From: a virus
Virus record (IMG/VR): IMGVR_UViG_3300028840_006886
Location: 1-33,190 of that record
Strand: one strand, 5' to 3'
Length of the DNA stretch: 33,190 nucleotides
A program made the translations under genes and the position numbers. Below, piece after piece: positions 20,742-28,783 of the stretch (position 1 is the first letter of the stretch; each line of letters begins with the position of its first letter). The notes beneath the pieces are model-generated. The model was not told where the DNA came from. It saw only the letters and a program-made list of their open reading frames with translations, and searched no databases.

Positions 20742-22670
20742 TTACGTAACGGCCGCGCGAACAAAGGTCGGCGCGTCGCTCTTCATCCCCTTCTTCAGCA
20801 GCGCGCGGGTATTCTTGGCCGTCTCTTCGGTGGCCTTAGCGATCCGTTCTTCCGATCCGCGAGCGCCAAGACTACGCGCCGCCATGGCGTTGAAGGTGCC
20901 GCGGACCGTGGCAGGTACCAGGCCGCTATTGACTCGCGCGTAATACTCCGGCGTGCCCTCTTCGGGCATCTTGCGCTTCCCGCCCTTGACACCCTTTTCC
21001 TGGGCCTCGGCAACCGCCTTCTGCCACTCGCGTTTGGCCTCATTGAACTTCCGCTCGGCCTGGGCCGCTTCCTTGTCGCTTTCCTTGTCCAATTCGAGCA
21101 GTGCCGCGTCGCGAGTATCTTCGATGATCCTTACTTGCTTCTCGCGCTGACTTGCTATGGACGCGATCTCCTTCTCGTCGGCCTCTTCGCGTTCGCGCTG
21201 TTCCTTGTGAAACGTGCGGTCGCGTTGCGACATCATTTCGGCGATTTTCGCATCGGACGTACCCTTGATCTTCTCGGCGATGTAGGTCCAGCCTTTTGCG
21301 ATCAGATGCTTCGCTTTCTCCCACAGACCGATGACCGTATTGATCGTCTTGGCCCAGGCGGTCCGCACCTTGGCCGACGACTCCACCCAAATCTTGCGAA
21401 TACCAGCCCACGTGTTCGTGAACACTTGGGCCGTGGTGAACTTGAACTTGACCCACATGCGCTTCAGAACAGCGAGCCCCTTTTGCCAAATCATTTTCAG
21501 TGCCGACCACAGGACCCGGGCGGCCAAGCCGATGTCGCCTTTTGCCAGGGCCGAACCGATGGCGCCCAGCGTCTTGGTAAATACACCCTTGAGCCAGCCG
21601 AACTTTTCCGATAGCCAATCGATGGCCTTGCCGCCGGCACCGGAGAAGTAGAGGATGGCCCCGGCCGCGGCGGTAACCGCGGCGATGACCAGACCGACGG
21701 GCGAACAAATAGCACCGAGTACCGTGCCGATAACGCCCAAAACCGTACCGGCGACGGAAACGGCGGTGGCCAGGGCGCCGAAGATTGCGCCCACCCCGGA
21801 GATGACCGCCCCGACGGCGACGATCGCCACACCGACCCCCGTTACCACGGCCGCCACCTTCAGGGCGGTAACGATCAACTGGCCGTTTTCCTTGATCCAA
21901 TCGATGATCGGCCGGATGTTCTGAGTGATCTTGTCGGCCAGACTGGTCAGCGCCGGCGCCAGTGCCGAGCCGATCTGTATCCCGGCCATCTTCAGGGAGT
22001 TTTTCAGCTTCGTCCAGGAATCGGTGAGCACGGCGGCCTTCTGGGCGTCTTCGGTGCTCATCACCAGGCCCAGTTTGCGAGCCTCTTCCATCATCGCACT
22101 GAGGCCGCCGGCGCCGTCTTTGAGCATCGGCAGAAGCTTGGTGCCGGCGCGGCCGAAGATAACCTGAGCCAGGGCGGCCTTCTTGGTGTGGTCCGTCATC
22201 TTCGACAGCGCGGTTACCGACTCCATGAAGAGTTGCTCGGTCTGCTTGAGCCGGCCGTCGGCGCCCTTCGCTTCCACGCCGAGTTCCTGAAAGGCCTCGA
22301 CGGCGGTCGACAGGCCCCGCTCGGCATCGTAGGCCGTGCGCTGCAAACGCTTGATCCCGCTCTCCAGCGAGTCGATGTCGGTGCCGCCGAGTTGGGCGGC
22401 GTGGGAAAGGGCCGACAGAAACTCGACAGAAGCGCCCACGCGGCCGCTCATCTTGTCCAGGGCGTCCCCGGCCGTCATGAACTGGTGGACGGCGGCCAGC
22501 AGGGGTGCCATTAAACCGGCACCGGCGGCCATCATCTTCAGGCCCATGCCGCGGACCGCACCGCCAAAGGCTCGCAAGCGGCGCTGAGCCCCCTTCAAAC
22601 CGCGAATCAGGGCCGAATTGTCGGCGTACACCTTCACCATCGCGGCGCCGGCGTTGATCTTTTTCCCCAT
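20742..22670 (-). CDS. tail tape measure protein
   Basis: A 642-residue protein with the usual tape-measure makeup. The N-terminus is helical (ALIRGLKGAQRRLRAFGGAV), followed by the phage minor tail motif FMTAGDALDKMSGRVGAS near residues 64-81. A long hydrophobic stretch lies at about 266-345 (TALKVAAVVTGVGVAIVAVG, then GPLAT-type repeats), and a charged coiled coil at about 470-560 (REREEADEKEIASIASQREK). It sets tail length, so the tail is of siphovirus type and rather short for a 642-residue ruler. The ATG at 22670 follows GAGG. Confidence 0.85.
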   Translation of the reverse strand: MGKKINAGAAMVKVYADNSALIRGLKGAQRRLRAFGGAVRGMGLKMMAAGAGLMAPLLAAVHQFMTAGDALDKMSGRVGASVEFLSALSHAAQLGGTDIDSLESGIKRLQRTAYDAERGLSTAVEAFQELGVEAKGADGRLKQTEQLFMESVTALSKMTDHTKKAALAQVIFGRAGTKLLPMLKDGAGGLSAMMEEARKLGLVMSTEDAQKAAVLTDSWTKLKNSLKMAGIQIGSALAPALTSLADKITQNIRPIIDWIKENGQLIVTALKVAAVVTGVGVAIVAVGAVISGVGAIFGALATAVSVAGTVLGVIGTVLGAICSPVGLVIAAVTAAAGAILYFSGAGGKAIDWLSEKFGWLKGVFTKTLGAIGSALAKGDIGLAARVLWSALKMIWQKGLAVLKRMWVKFKFTTAQVFTNTWAGIRKIWVESSAKVRTAWAKTINTVIGLWEKAKHLIAKGWTYIAEKIKGTSDAKIAEMMSQRDRTFHKEQREREEADEKEIASIASQREKQVRIIEDTRDAALLELDKESDKEAAQAERKFNEAKREWQKAVAEAQEKGVKGGKRKMPEEGTPEYYARVNSGLVPATVRGTFNAMAARSLGARGSEERIAKATEETAKNTRALLKKGMKSDAPTFVRAAVT

Positions 22671-22679
22671 CGAATTACC

Positions 22680-23273
22680 TCACGTCGAAGATCGCACGCT
22701 GTTGGTCCACATACCGGGCAGTTTGGGAAGCTCTTCTTCCAGGGAGGGCCCCATGTAGGGGCGGGGCTCGATCTCTACCGTTTCGCCGTTGGGCAATCGC
22801 GTCGTTCCGCCGTGTTCCAAAACGCCCGGAATATCCCCCTTGGCCCGCAATGTGGCCGGCCCGATGGTTTCCGAGCGTTCGGCCGGGCTGTACCAAAAGA
22901 GAATCTTGTCTCTCAGCAGGCCGGTAATGCTTCGCGGCGGTTCTCCAGGCTTCGACGAAGCCAGCGGGCGCTTCGGTTTCGGCCCCTTTCCCTGCTTGAA
23001 TCGCCGTTGAGCCCGGCGGTAGCGAATCATCTCCTCGGGCGAAAGTTCGTCGACCTTCTTTTGCCGGGCTCGTCTGATTTTCTTCTTGGCCGTACGGCGG
23101 ACGAAGGCACCGAAGCGGCTCAGCACTTGCCGAGTTTGCCGGTCGGTCTGGCCGATTACCTTCTGTTTGTCGAAGAACCATTGGACCTCGAACAGGCCGC
23201 GTCGCGACTTTCCACCGAACGATCCTCCGCCGCCCAACATGCGGCTGACGTTGAGTCGCTTGGAGATCCCCAT
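22680..23273 (-). CDS. HK97 gp10-like / minor tail protein
   Basis: A 197-residue basic protein. VIGQTDRQTRQVLSRFGAFV, RTAKKKIRRARQKK, GEPPRSITGLLRDKILF and ETIGPA, then GVLEHGGTTR and EPRPYMGPSLEEELPKLP follow the pattern of HK97 gp10-like head-tail connector/tail-completion proteins. It lies unusually after the tail assembly chaperone instead of beside the head-closure genes. The ATG at 23273 is separated by one base from the stop of the chaperone extension frame. Confidence 0.65.
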   Translation of the reverse strand: MGISKRLNVSRMLGGGGSFGGKSRRGLFEVQWFFDKQKVIGQTDRQTRQVLSRFGAFVRRTAKKKIRRARQKKVDELSPEEMIRYRRAQRRFKQGKGPKPKRPLASSKPGEPPRSITGLLRDKILFWYSPAERSETIGPATLRAKGDIPGVLEHGGTTRLPNGETVEIEPRPYMGPSLEEELPKLPGMWTNSVRSST

Positions 23274-23274
23274 G

Positions 23275-23700
23275 CTACTTCCCCACGAACGCCTCGCGCA
23301 TCAGGCCGACGTTGCTCTTGTCGATCACGATCCCTTCCGGCTGTTTCGCCTTCCGGTGGTACGGATGATGATCCGCCGGCCGGACCGGGCGAGACTTTTC
23401 CGGGTCGCGATGACAATTCTCCAACATGGCCAGGACGGACGCTGTTCGGTCCCACTCGGCTTCGTTGCGACCGCGAGCCATCCAGACCAGTTCGCGAAGC
23501 GTTAGCGGCCCGGGGTCGACGCCGACGATGCCGGCGAGTTCCCAGATGAGTCGCCAGGCTCGCTGAGCAGGGCCTTCAACTGGCGATCCAGTTCCGGACT
23601 CTCTAACCGCGTCTCCGCCATCTCGATCCCGGCCGTCTCCAGTTCCTTCAGCTTCTGAAGCGCCTTCTGAATCACTCGGCGCTTCCGGCCGGGGAAAAAA
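23275..23700 (-). CDS. -1 frame extension of the tail assembly chaperone
   Basis: A second frame overlapping the 3' part of the chaperone gene. Its C-terminal part is protein-like (AWRLIWELAGIVGVDPGPLT, then LRELVWMARGRNEAEWDRTA), but no ATG, GTG or TTG start precedes that domain at a sensible place. Reaching it needs a -1 slip. The classical heptamer T TTT TTC lies in the chaperone frame at 23700-23694, and slipping there gives a 238-residue fusion with a Ser/Glu/Gly-rich linker. This mirrors the lambda G/GT arrangement. Confidence 0.6.
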   Translation of the reverse strand, partial: FFPRPEAPSDSEGASEAEGTGDGRDRDGGDAVRESGTGSPVEGPAQRAWRLIWELAGIVGVDPGPLTLRELVWMARGRNEAEWDRTASVLAMLENCHRDPEKSRPVRPADHHPYHRKAKQPEGIVIDKSNVGLMREAFVGK

Positions 23701-23990
23701 TCCGAGAGGGCCTCCAAAAAGGCATTGGTGGCGTGCTCGATGGCATCGCCGGCCATCGCGGAGCCGAAATCTTCGTCGCCGATCCCCTTCGCCTCTACTT
23801 CCGATTCGCAGAGGCAGTAGATCACGTCGCACAGCAGGACCGGATCGGTCACCAGCCGGCCGAGCAGATCGGCCTTGTCGTCGAGGATTGACAGCAGGTC
23901 GATATCCAGCAAGTCGCGGCACCGCTTGATGGTGGCCGTGTTGACGGCGATCGTCCAGGTCCGGCCGGCGTTGTCGGTAAACGTTTTCAT
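23502..23990 (-). CDS. tail assembly chaperone (short form)
   Basis: A 162-residue protein between the tail tube and tape measure genes, the position of gpG/GT-type chaperones. The N-terminal domain (TWTIAVNTATIKRCRDLLDI, then LVTDPVLLCDVIYCLCESEV) matches tail assembly chaperones of planctomycete phages. It has a helical tail and ends in a Ser/Pro-rich SSGNSPASSASTPGR. It contains the slippery heptamer at codons 97-99. Confidence 0.7.
   Translation of the reverse strand: MKTFTDNAGRTWTIAVNTATIKRCRDLLDIDLLSILDDKADLLGRLVTDPVLLCDVIYCLCESEVEAKGIGDEDFGSAMAGDAIEHATNAFLEALSDFFPGRKRRVIQKALQKLKELETAGIEMAETRLESPELDRQLKALLSEPGDSSGNSPASSASTPGR
23694..23700 (-). promoter_or_regulatory. -1 programmed frameshift slippery site
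   Basis: T TTT TTC read in the chaperone frame (codons GAT TTT TTC). The downstream -1 frame is open to 23275. A stimulatory stem or pseudoknot was not worked out. Confidence 0.55.
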
Positions 23991-24082
23991 GGTCTGATTA
24001 TCCCTCTACGGGTAAGCTTGTAAAAAACTCGCCCTTGATGCGCGTCGCCGCCGTGGCGGGAGAGGCGCGGCGAGTGTGTTGG

Positions 24083-24523
24083 TTACACGCTAACGACGCA
24101 CCATTCGGTGAAACTGTGCAACTTGGCGGTAACCGAAATCGTCGCTTCGTCGCCGAGCGGTTCTTCGCGGGGGAAGTCGATGATGGCGAAATCGCCCATC
24201 GGACCTTCCGAACCGGCCGCGTCGTTGGCACCGGTCAGTGCCGCCAGGCAAATCATGGTGCCTGCCAAATAGGCCGCCTTGATCGCCGTGTAGGCCGCAT
24301 CGCTGGTGTCGACCGGAATATCGAAGTCGATACTGAGCGTCTTGCGGGTCTGCGCGGACGCCTCCCAGCCGCCGTTGGCGCGGGTGCCCACTTCGGCCTC
24401 GCCGGCCCCCAGGTTGAGCTTCACGTCCTTAGCCTTTTCAAGCTCGGTCAGGTTGCCTACGGCCGATTCGCCGGCCGTGCCGTAATAGAGCTTGCAATCT
24501 TTGCCCATCAAAAAAGCACCCAC
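24083..24523 (-). CDS. major tail tube protein
   Basis: A 146-residue protein of the siphovirus tail-tube fold. MGKDCKLYYGTAG, then AKDVKLNLGAGEAEV, TRANGGWEAS and SIDFDIPVDTSDAAY match the tail proteins of this phage type. It forms the rings of the tail tube and lies just before the chaperone gene. A GTG at 24523 with AAGGGA six bases upstream is chosen; an ATG five codons on is the alternative. Confidence 0.75.
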   Translation of the reverse strand: MGAFLMGKDCKLYYGTAGESAVGNLTELEKAKDVKLNLGAGEAEVGTRANGGWEASAQTRKTLSIDFDIPVDTSDAAYTAIKAAYLAGTMICLAALTGANDAAGSEGPMGDFAIIDFPREEPLGDEATISVTAKLHSFTEWCVVSV

Positions 24524-24581
24524 AATTGTTCCCTTTCATGTTCAATTTCGTGATGATGATTTCGCCGCCGGCGGGAAGCTG

Positions 24582-24986
24582 CTATTCCGCGGCCGTAGCG
24601 AGTTGGTTCAGCAGGTCGGCCACGCGGTCCTTTGCCGCGGTCAAGCGCGTGATCCGCCGCGACATACTCTCGACGGCCTTGCCGACCAGGTTGTCGATCG
24701 TCGGCTGATCGCCGCCGGCAAGCTTCCCCCGCTCGACCTCCAAGGCGTCGGCACGCTCGCGAGTGGCCTGGACGCGGTTTTGCAGGCGATCGGCCGTCTG
24801 CAAAACCAGGTCGGCAACCGCCTCGGCATCGCCGGCGTTGAGTTGCGCCTTGGCCGCGGCCACCGCGTCGATGTCGGCCTGCTGTTTGTCCGCCAGGGCC
24901 TGCAAGTCGTCTTGCCGCAAGATGCGATCGCCGGGGGCCAAGACGACCTTTTCGCCGTTGAGGGTCGCGATCTCGAAGTCTGCCAT
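24582..24986 (-). CDS. coiled-coil tail-region protein, unknown
   Basis: A 134-residue protein. After a short beta-hairpin-like start (MADFEIATLNGEKVVLAPGD) the rest is a long heptad-rich helix (residues about 28-130, with DADAVAAAKAQLNAG and LQTADRLQNRVQATRERADA stretches). It probably forms an extended coiled coil. It sits between the repeat protein and the tail tube; possible roles are a tail fibre stem or chaperone. AGGAG precedes the ATG at eight bases. Confidence 0.6.
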   Translation of the reverse strand: MADFEIATLNGEKVVLAPGDRILRQDDLQALADKQQADIDAVAAAKAQLNAGDAEAVADLVLQTADRLQNRVQATRERADALEVERGKLAGGDQPTIDNLVGKAVESMSRRITRLTAAKDRVADLLNQLATAAE

Positions 24987-25026
24987 TTGATTGGCTCCTA
25001 TGTTTGTTTCGTGAAAGCGAAGTGAA

Positions 25027-25632
25027 TTACACCGACACCTTGACGTTGACGTGCAGGTTGTTGCTGCCGTCGAACGTCAGCTTGTCGGTCTGCGCGCGAA
25101 TGGTTTGCAACTCGCTGTAGATGTTGGTCAGCGGACCGGAAAGCGAACCGGACAGATACTGCACCAATTCGTAAAGCCGGCCGGAACTGGTGGTACTGTC
25201 CAACAGGTCTTCGATGGTGGTTAGCGGTCCGGAGGAATTACCGGCGAGGTATTGCTCCATGTTGTAGAGCGGCCCGGAACTGGTAGTGCCGTCCAACACG
25301 TCTTCCATACCGACCAGCGGACCGACGGAACTGCCGGACAGATATTGCACCAATTCGTAGAGCGGACCATAACTGTCCGAGCCGTCCAGCAAGTCTTCCA
25401 TATTGGACAGCGGACCGGACATCGAGCCGGAAAGATACTGCACCAATTCGTAGAGCCAACCGGAAGTACTACTGGACAAGTACCCGCTGATGTCGGTCAA
25501 CAGACCGTCTAGATCGCCGAGCGTGGCATCTGAGCCGGGCTCGCCGGCGATGCCCTCCACGATGGCCTCGACGTCGGCCAGAATGATGTCCGCACTGATC
25601 GCTCCGCCGGAACCGGTAGCGCCGTAACCCAT
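25027..25632 (-). CDS. virion protein with four 31-residue tandem repeats
   Basis: A 201-residue protein. Residues about 57-180 are four copies of a 31-residue unit whose consensus is SGPLYELVQYLSGSxSGPL followed by xNMEDLLDGTTS. Each unit is itself two related halves starting GPL. The N-terminus is Gly/Ser-rich (MGYGATGSGGAIS) with acidic helices, and the C-terminus LTFDGSNNLHVNVKVSV is a beta-rich ending typical of phage fibre-type proteins. The repeats correspond to 93-bp degenerate units in the DNA. The ATG at 25632 overlaps the previous stop (TAATG). A repetitive, probably trimeric or helical fibre element is likely. Confidence 0.65.
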   Translation of the reverse strand: MGYGATGSGGAISADIILADVEAIVEGIAGEPGSDATLGDLDGLLTDISGYLSSSTSGWLYELVQYLSGSMSGPLSNMEDLLDGSDSYGPLYELVQYLSGSSVGPLVGMEDVLDGTTSSGPLYNMEQYLAGNSSGPLTTIEDLLDSTTSSGRLYELVQYLSGSLSGPLTNIYSELQTIRAQTDKLTFDGSNNLHVNVKVSV

Positions 25633-25886
25633 TACCAGGTACCTCCAATCAGGGTGATCTTGTCGCCGGGCGTGCCTTTGACCTCGATCGCGGCCAGGTC
25701 GACCCGGTAAAAGGTGTGCCACTCGCCGGGTAACCACGGCACGTCGCTGCCGTCGTCGCCTTTGAAGATCGCGTTGCCGGCGTTCGTCGGCAGACAATTG
25801 ACGGTCATCGATACGACCGTCTGCTCGGTGGCAAGCGGCTGGTAGGTATCGGTGAGCGTGATCTCCCGCATGATTACGTTATTCAT
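25632..25886 (-). CDS. small virion protein (84 aa)
   Basis: A beta-rich protein (MREITLTDTYQPLATEQTVV, then NAGNAIFKGDDGSDVPWLPG and TLIGGTW) with no membrane segment. The text PGEWHTFYRVDLAAIEVKG resembles small 'fibre/decoration' domains. The start chosen (ATG 25886, GAGGG upstream) drops an in-frame extension that overlaps the membrane-protein gene. It is coupled by TAATG to the repeat protein gene, suggesting the two act in the same virion part. Confidence 0.55.
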   Translation of the reverse strand: MNNVIMREITLTDTYQPLATEQTVVSMTVNCLPTNAGNAIFKGDDGSDVPWLPGEWHTFYRVDLAAIEVKGTPGDKITLIGGTW

Positions 25887-25896
25887 GTGTCCCTCG

Positions 25897-26124
25897 CTAC
25901 TCTTCTTGCTGAGCCTCCAAGACGGCAATGCGGGCCTCGTGATCGGTGTGACAAGCCCACAGTTGCTGATTGGACTGGGTCGCTCCGCCGATCTTTTCGA
26001 CCAGGCCCGCCAGTTGGGCGGCGATCTCCGCCAGCTTGGCGTGGACCATGAACATCCACGAACCTAGCGCCAAGCCGACGGTCACCACCACCCCGATCAC
26101 GATGCCCCAGATACCGGCGTTCAT
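25897..26124 (-). CDS. small membrane/coiled-coil protein, holin-like
   Basis: 75 residues: one membrane helix (IWGIVIGVVVTVGLALGSWMFMV, residues 5-27) and then a coiled-coil-like amphipathic helix (LAEIAAQLAGLVEKIGG). The C-terminus carries ARIAVLEAQQEE. The size and build fit a holin or a lysis accessory, and it overlaps the membrane serine protease by four bases (ATGA). There is no lysis enzyme next to it, so this is only a suggestion. Confidence 0.55.
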   Translation of the reverse strand: MNAGIWGIVIGVVVTVGLALGSWMFMVHAKLAEIAAQLAGLVEKIGGATQSNQQLWACHTDHEARIAVLEAQQEE

Positions 26125-27551
26125 TTCTTTGCCTTTCGGGCGGGAAGGTCCGGCTCGACGTCGGCTGCGCCGTGGACGCGATCCTTCAGGGCGTCGATCT
26201 TGTCGCTGACTCGATCGACCGCCCGGTGAAGCAGCGACTCATCGCCCCCAACGCGACGGCCGATCCGGCGGGAGACGAACCAGCAGCCCGCGGCGATCGC
26301 CGCCGCCAGCGGTCCGGAGATTCCCAAGGCACCGCTAAGCAGTTTTCCGGTGGTCAGGCCCAGCGCACCGCTGCCGAGTTTTTCCTTAGCCAAGTCCTTG
26401 GCATACGCCCGGGCAATCTCGCGTTTACTCGCATCTTCACCGAGTTCCTTCTTGACCTTGTCGATGCGGGCCTCGAAGCGAGCGTGCAACGTTTTCCGAT
26501 CGCCGATCAGTTTACTCACCGCCTGGCGAAGCTTGCTGCTTTCCTCTTTCGCCTCCGCGACTTGCTTCTTAACCTCTTCGGCCGCCGGGCCTTCTGCTTT
26601 CTGCTTTCCGCTTTCTGCTTTCCCTCGCATCTCGATCAGCAATTCGGCGATCTTGTCCTGCCCTTCGCCGATGCGGTCCAACTTGGCACCCAACGGGCTG
26701 AGATCGATCGTGGTCGACGTCGACGGCTTCGGCAGCGTAGGCCAGGTACTTTCGAGCCGGCCGATACGTTGATTCTGCCCTTGGTTTTGCCGGTCCTGTC
26801 GATACCGATACGGCGAGATACGCGGGGGAATCGGGCACTGTCCGCCCGGGCATTGGGTCGGGGCCGTGAGTTTTGAGCTTTGAGCATTGAGCTTTTTGCT
26901 TTGGCCGAAAGCCGCATACAACCCCTGAAGCGACGTGGCGATGCCGTACGAATCGGCCACCTCACGTCTGGCCCGCAAGAGGCCGACGATCGCGGTGCCA
27001 TCGGCGTTGAATACGGCCGAGCCGGATCGTCCGTTAGCCGGCGTGGGAGTGAAACAGAGGTCCGATTCGACGTAGCCCAGAGCGTGGCCCTTCCAGCCGG
27101 TCGACCAGGCACCTTTGGCACAGCCGACCGAAGTCAAGGTTTCGCCCTGCTTCACCACGTAGTCGCGCGGGGCGATGGGAATCACCTTCGGCAACACGCC
27201 CCCGAAAGCGGTCTCCGGTATGACGACCAGGGCCGCGTCGGCAGACGGCGCTCGGCGGGTGACCCTTCCGGTGATCGGCTGTGATCTGTGGCCGTCTCGC
27301 CAGAACTCGCACTGCACGGTGGGCGCGTTTTCCACCACGTGGACGCAAGTCAAAATGTGAACGTAGCCGCCGGACCGCTCGAATACGCATCCGGTTCCCC
27401 GGCCGCCGTCTCCGGCAGTGATTCGGCAGGTGGCGTCGATACAGTCGGCCATCGCGCCGCGGGCCTGTCCGGCCGCCCAGATGGTCAGGCCGATCACCAC
27501 GGCCAGCGCGAAGAACCAGTAGGTCAGGAACAGCTTGGTCGAACGTTTCAT
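26121..27551 (-). CDS. membrane-anchored trypsin-like serine protease
   Basis: A 476-residue protein. Membrane anchor/signal at residues 7-27 (LFLTYWFFALAVVIGLTIWA), then a trypsin-like domain with H71 (LTCVHVVEN), D105 (PSADAALVV) and the serine S176 in GRSGS, a normal catalytic triad. A linker rich in Gln/Pro follows (~225-265). The C-terminal half is a long charged coiled coil (about 300-400) and a hydrophobic hairpin near 405-435 (GALGISGPLAAAIAAGCWFV). It lies within structural genes and overlaps the holin-like gene. An envelope-acting virion protease or superinfection factor is possible. GGAG precedes the ATG at seven bases. The upstream extension to 28076 is arginine-rich shadow and was not used. 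Confidence 0.75.
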   Translation of the reverse strand: MKRSTKLFLTYWFFALAVVIGLTIWAAGQARGAMADCIDATCRITAGDGGRGTGCVFERSGGYVHILTCVHVVENAPTVQCEFWRDGHRSQPITGRVTRRAPSADAALVVIPETAFGGVLPKVIPIAPRDYVVKQGETLTSVGCAKGAWSTGWKGHALGYVESDLCFTPTPANGRSGSAVFNADGTAIVGLLRARREVADSYGIATSLQGLYAAFGQSKKLNAQSSKLTAPTQCPGGQCPIPPRISPYRYRQDRQNQGQNQRIGRLESTWPTLPKPSTSTTIDLSPLGAKLDRIGEGQDKIAELLIEMRGKAESGKQKAEGPAAEEVKKQVAEAKEESSKLRQAVSKLIGDRKTLHARFEARIDKVKKELGEDASKREIARAYAKDLAKEKLGSGALGLTTGKLLSGALGISGPLAAAIAAGCWFVSRRIGRRVGGDESLLHRAVDRVSDKIDALKDRVHGAADVEPDLPARKAKK

Positions 27552-27619
27552 GTTACATCTCCGAATTGAAAAGGGGGAATGGTTTTTTGTCGAATGCAAA
27601 AACGGTTTTCGATTGCTCG

Positions 27620-28132
27620 TTACGTCGGCAGTTCCTTCACGAAGGCAGTCACGCACAATCCTTGTGCCTGCGTTCCCGTCGAACCGCTCACCGCCGCCAC
27701 CAGCCGCATAATGTCGCCGTCGGCAAACGAAGCCGAAGCGAGCGTGCCGGTCACGGGTACTTTGTTCGTCTCGCCGGAGTCGATCGTGATTACGCTCGTC
27801 AACACGGTCGACCAGGACCCGCCGCCGCTCGATTTCTGGATGTCGATGGTTACCTGCTTGTCGCCGCCGGCCGGTACGCTCTCGGCCACCGCCTCGACGG
27901 AAACGAGCGAGCCGGCACTGCGAAAGACGTGGAGAATTACGGTGTCGGCGACAACGTCGGAGCCGTCGGATTGCGCGTAGCGGAGAGGAAACTGATGCTG
28001 AATGTTCTCTGCCAAGAGAACTTCCTTGATCGCGTCGTTGCCGACGGAGTTGTCCGGGGCAACGGACTCTTTGCAAGTGAGTTTGCCGCGAACGTTGACG
28101 TCGCCGGAGAAATCTACTAAGCCATCACTCAC
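27620..28132 (-). CDS. beta-rich virion protein
   Basis: A 170-residue protein. The middle, LLAENIQHQFPLRYAQSDGS and then VVADTVILHVFRSAG, and the ending SGSTGTQAQGLCVTAFVKEL match a phage virion family I associate with planctomycetes. The start is GTG (28132) after GAGGATAGATC. Proteins of this kind probably form decoration or tail fibre subunits. No enzyme motif is seen. Confidence 0.6.
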   Translation of the reverse strand: MSDGLVDFSGDVNVRGKLTCKESVAPDNSVGNDAIKEVLLAENIQHQFPLRYAQSDGSDVVADTVILHVFRSAGSLVSVEAVAESVPAGGDKQVTIDIQKSSGGGSWSTVLTSVITIDSGETNKVPVTGTLASASFADGDIMRLVAAVSGSTGTQAQGLCVTAFVKELPT

Positions 28133-28141
28133 GATCTATCC

Positions 28142-28783
28142 TCACTTCAGCCGCACGGGCTTCTGGGAAATGCCGCGTCGCAACAGCGCGCGGCAAAGGG
28201 CGTTGGGGTTCCACTTGCTGGCGTTGGCCGTGTAAAAGGCCTCGATATGGTCCAGGGCCACCGCGGCGAACTCGCTGCAAAACAGGCTGGTGAGGTCCTG
28301 TCCCAAGAAAAACTTCTCGAACCAGCCGAAGCCGGCGCCGCGACTGCGAAAGGCCCCGATGCGGTCGTAGGACGTGCCGAGGTTCGACATGCAGAACTCG
28401 GTCAGGTCGACCGATTGCTCGGCGCTGATCGACCGCCGCCGCGGGTAGTGCCAGACCTTGCCGCGATAGGCCTCCACTCGCGGCCAAATCTCGTGACACT
28501 GCACGCCCTCGACGATCTCGCCCTGAAGCAGGCAGGGCTCGTTATAGAGCGACGTCGACTCGAAGAGGACTGGACGGCCATCGTCGGGATGCGCGGCCAC
28601 GAGGGCCACGTGGGATAGACCCCACAGCGGAAGGCCCCAGGTGCCGCCGTTGATGATCCAGCCGGTCCACTCGGACGAAGAGAATCCGACCACGTCGCCC
28701 GGGCGAAGCGGCGAATCGCAACGCAGCGCGGCTTTCGTCAGCCGGCCGTGTCCGGCGAGCCTTTGCAGAAGATCACTACTCAT
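28142..28783 (-). CDS. permuted NlpC/P60 (YiiX/LRAT-like) peptidase
   Basis: A 213-residue protein with a circularly permuted papain-like arrangement: histidine H58 in GLSHVALVA, E75 in FESTS, and catalytic Cys169 in LFCSEFAAVAL. The first part PGDVVGFSSSEWTGW matches YiiX/YebB-type proteins, in which the His strand comes before the Cys helix. Such enzymes cleave peptide or amide bonds, often in peptidoglycan. In a virion operon it may be a tail lysin that opens the wall during DNA entry. It is coupled (ATGA) to the tail terminator gene. Confidence 0.75.
   Translation of the reverse strand: MSSDLLQRLAGHGRLTKAALRCDSPLRPGDVVGFSSSEWTGWIINGGTWGLPLWGLSHVALVAAHPDDGRPVLFESTSLYNEPCLLQGEIVEGVQCHEIWPRVEAYRGKVWHYPRRRSISAEQSVDLTEFCMSNLGTSYDRIGAFRSRGAGFGWFEKFFLGQDLTSLFCSEFAAVALDHIEAFYTANASKWNPNALCRALLRRGISQKPVRLK

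Noticed and set aside
19171-20943. 590-residue plus-strand frame
   Set aside because: Antisense to several late genes; no domain or ribosome site; produced by GC-rich codon positions on the other strand.
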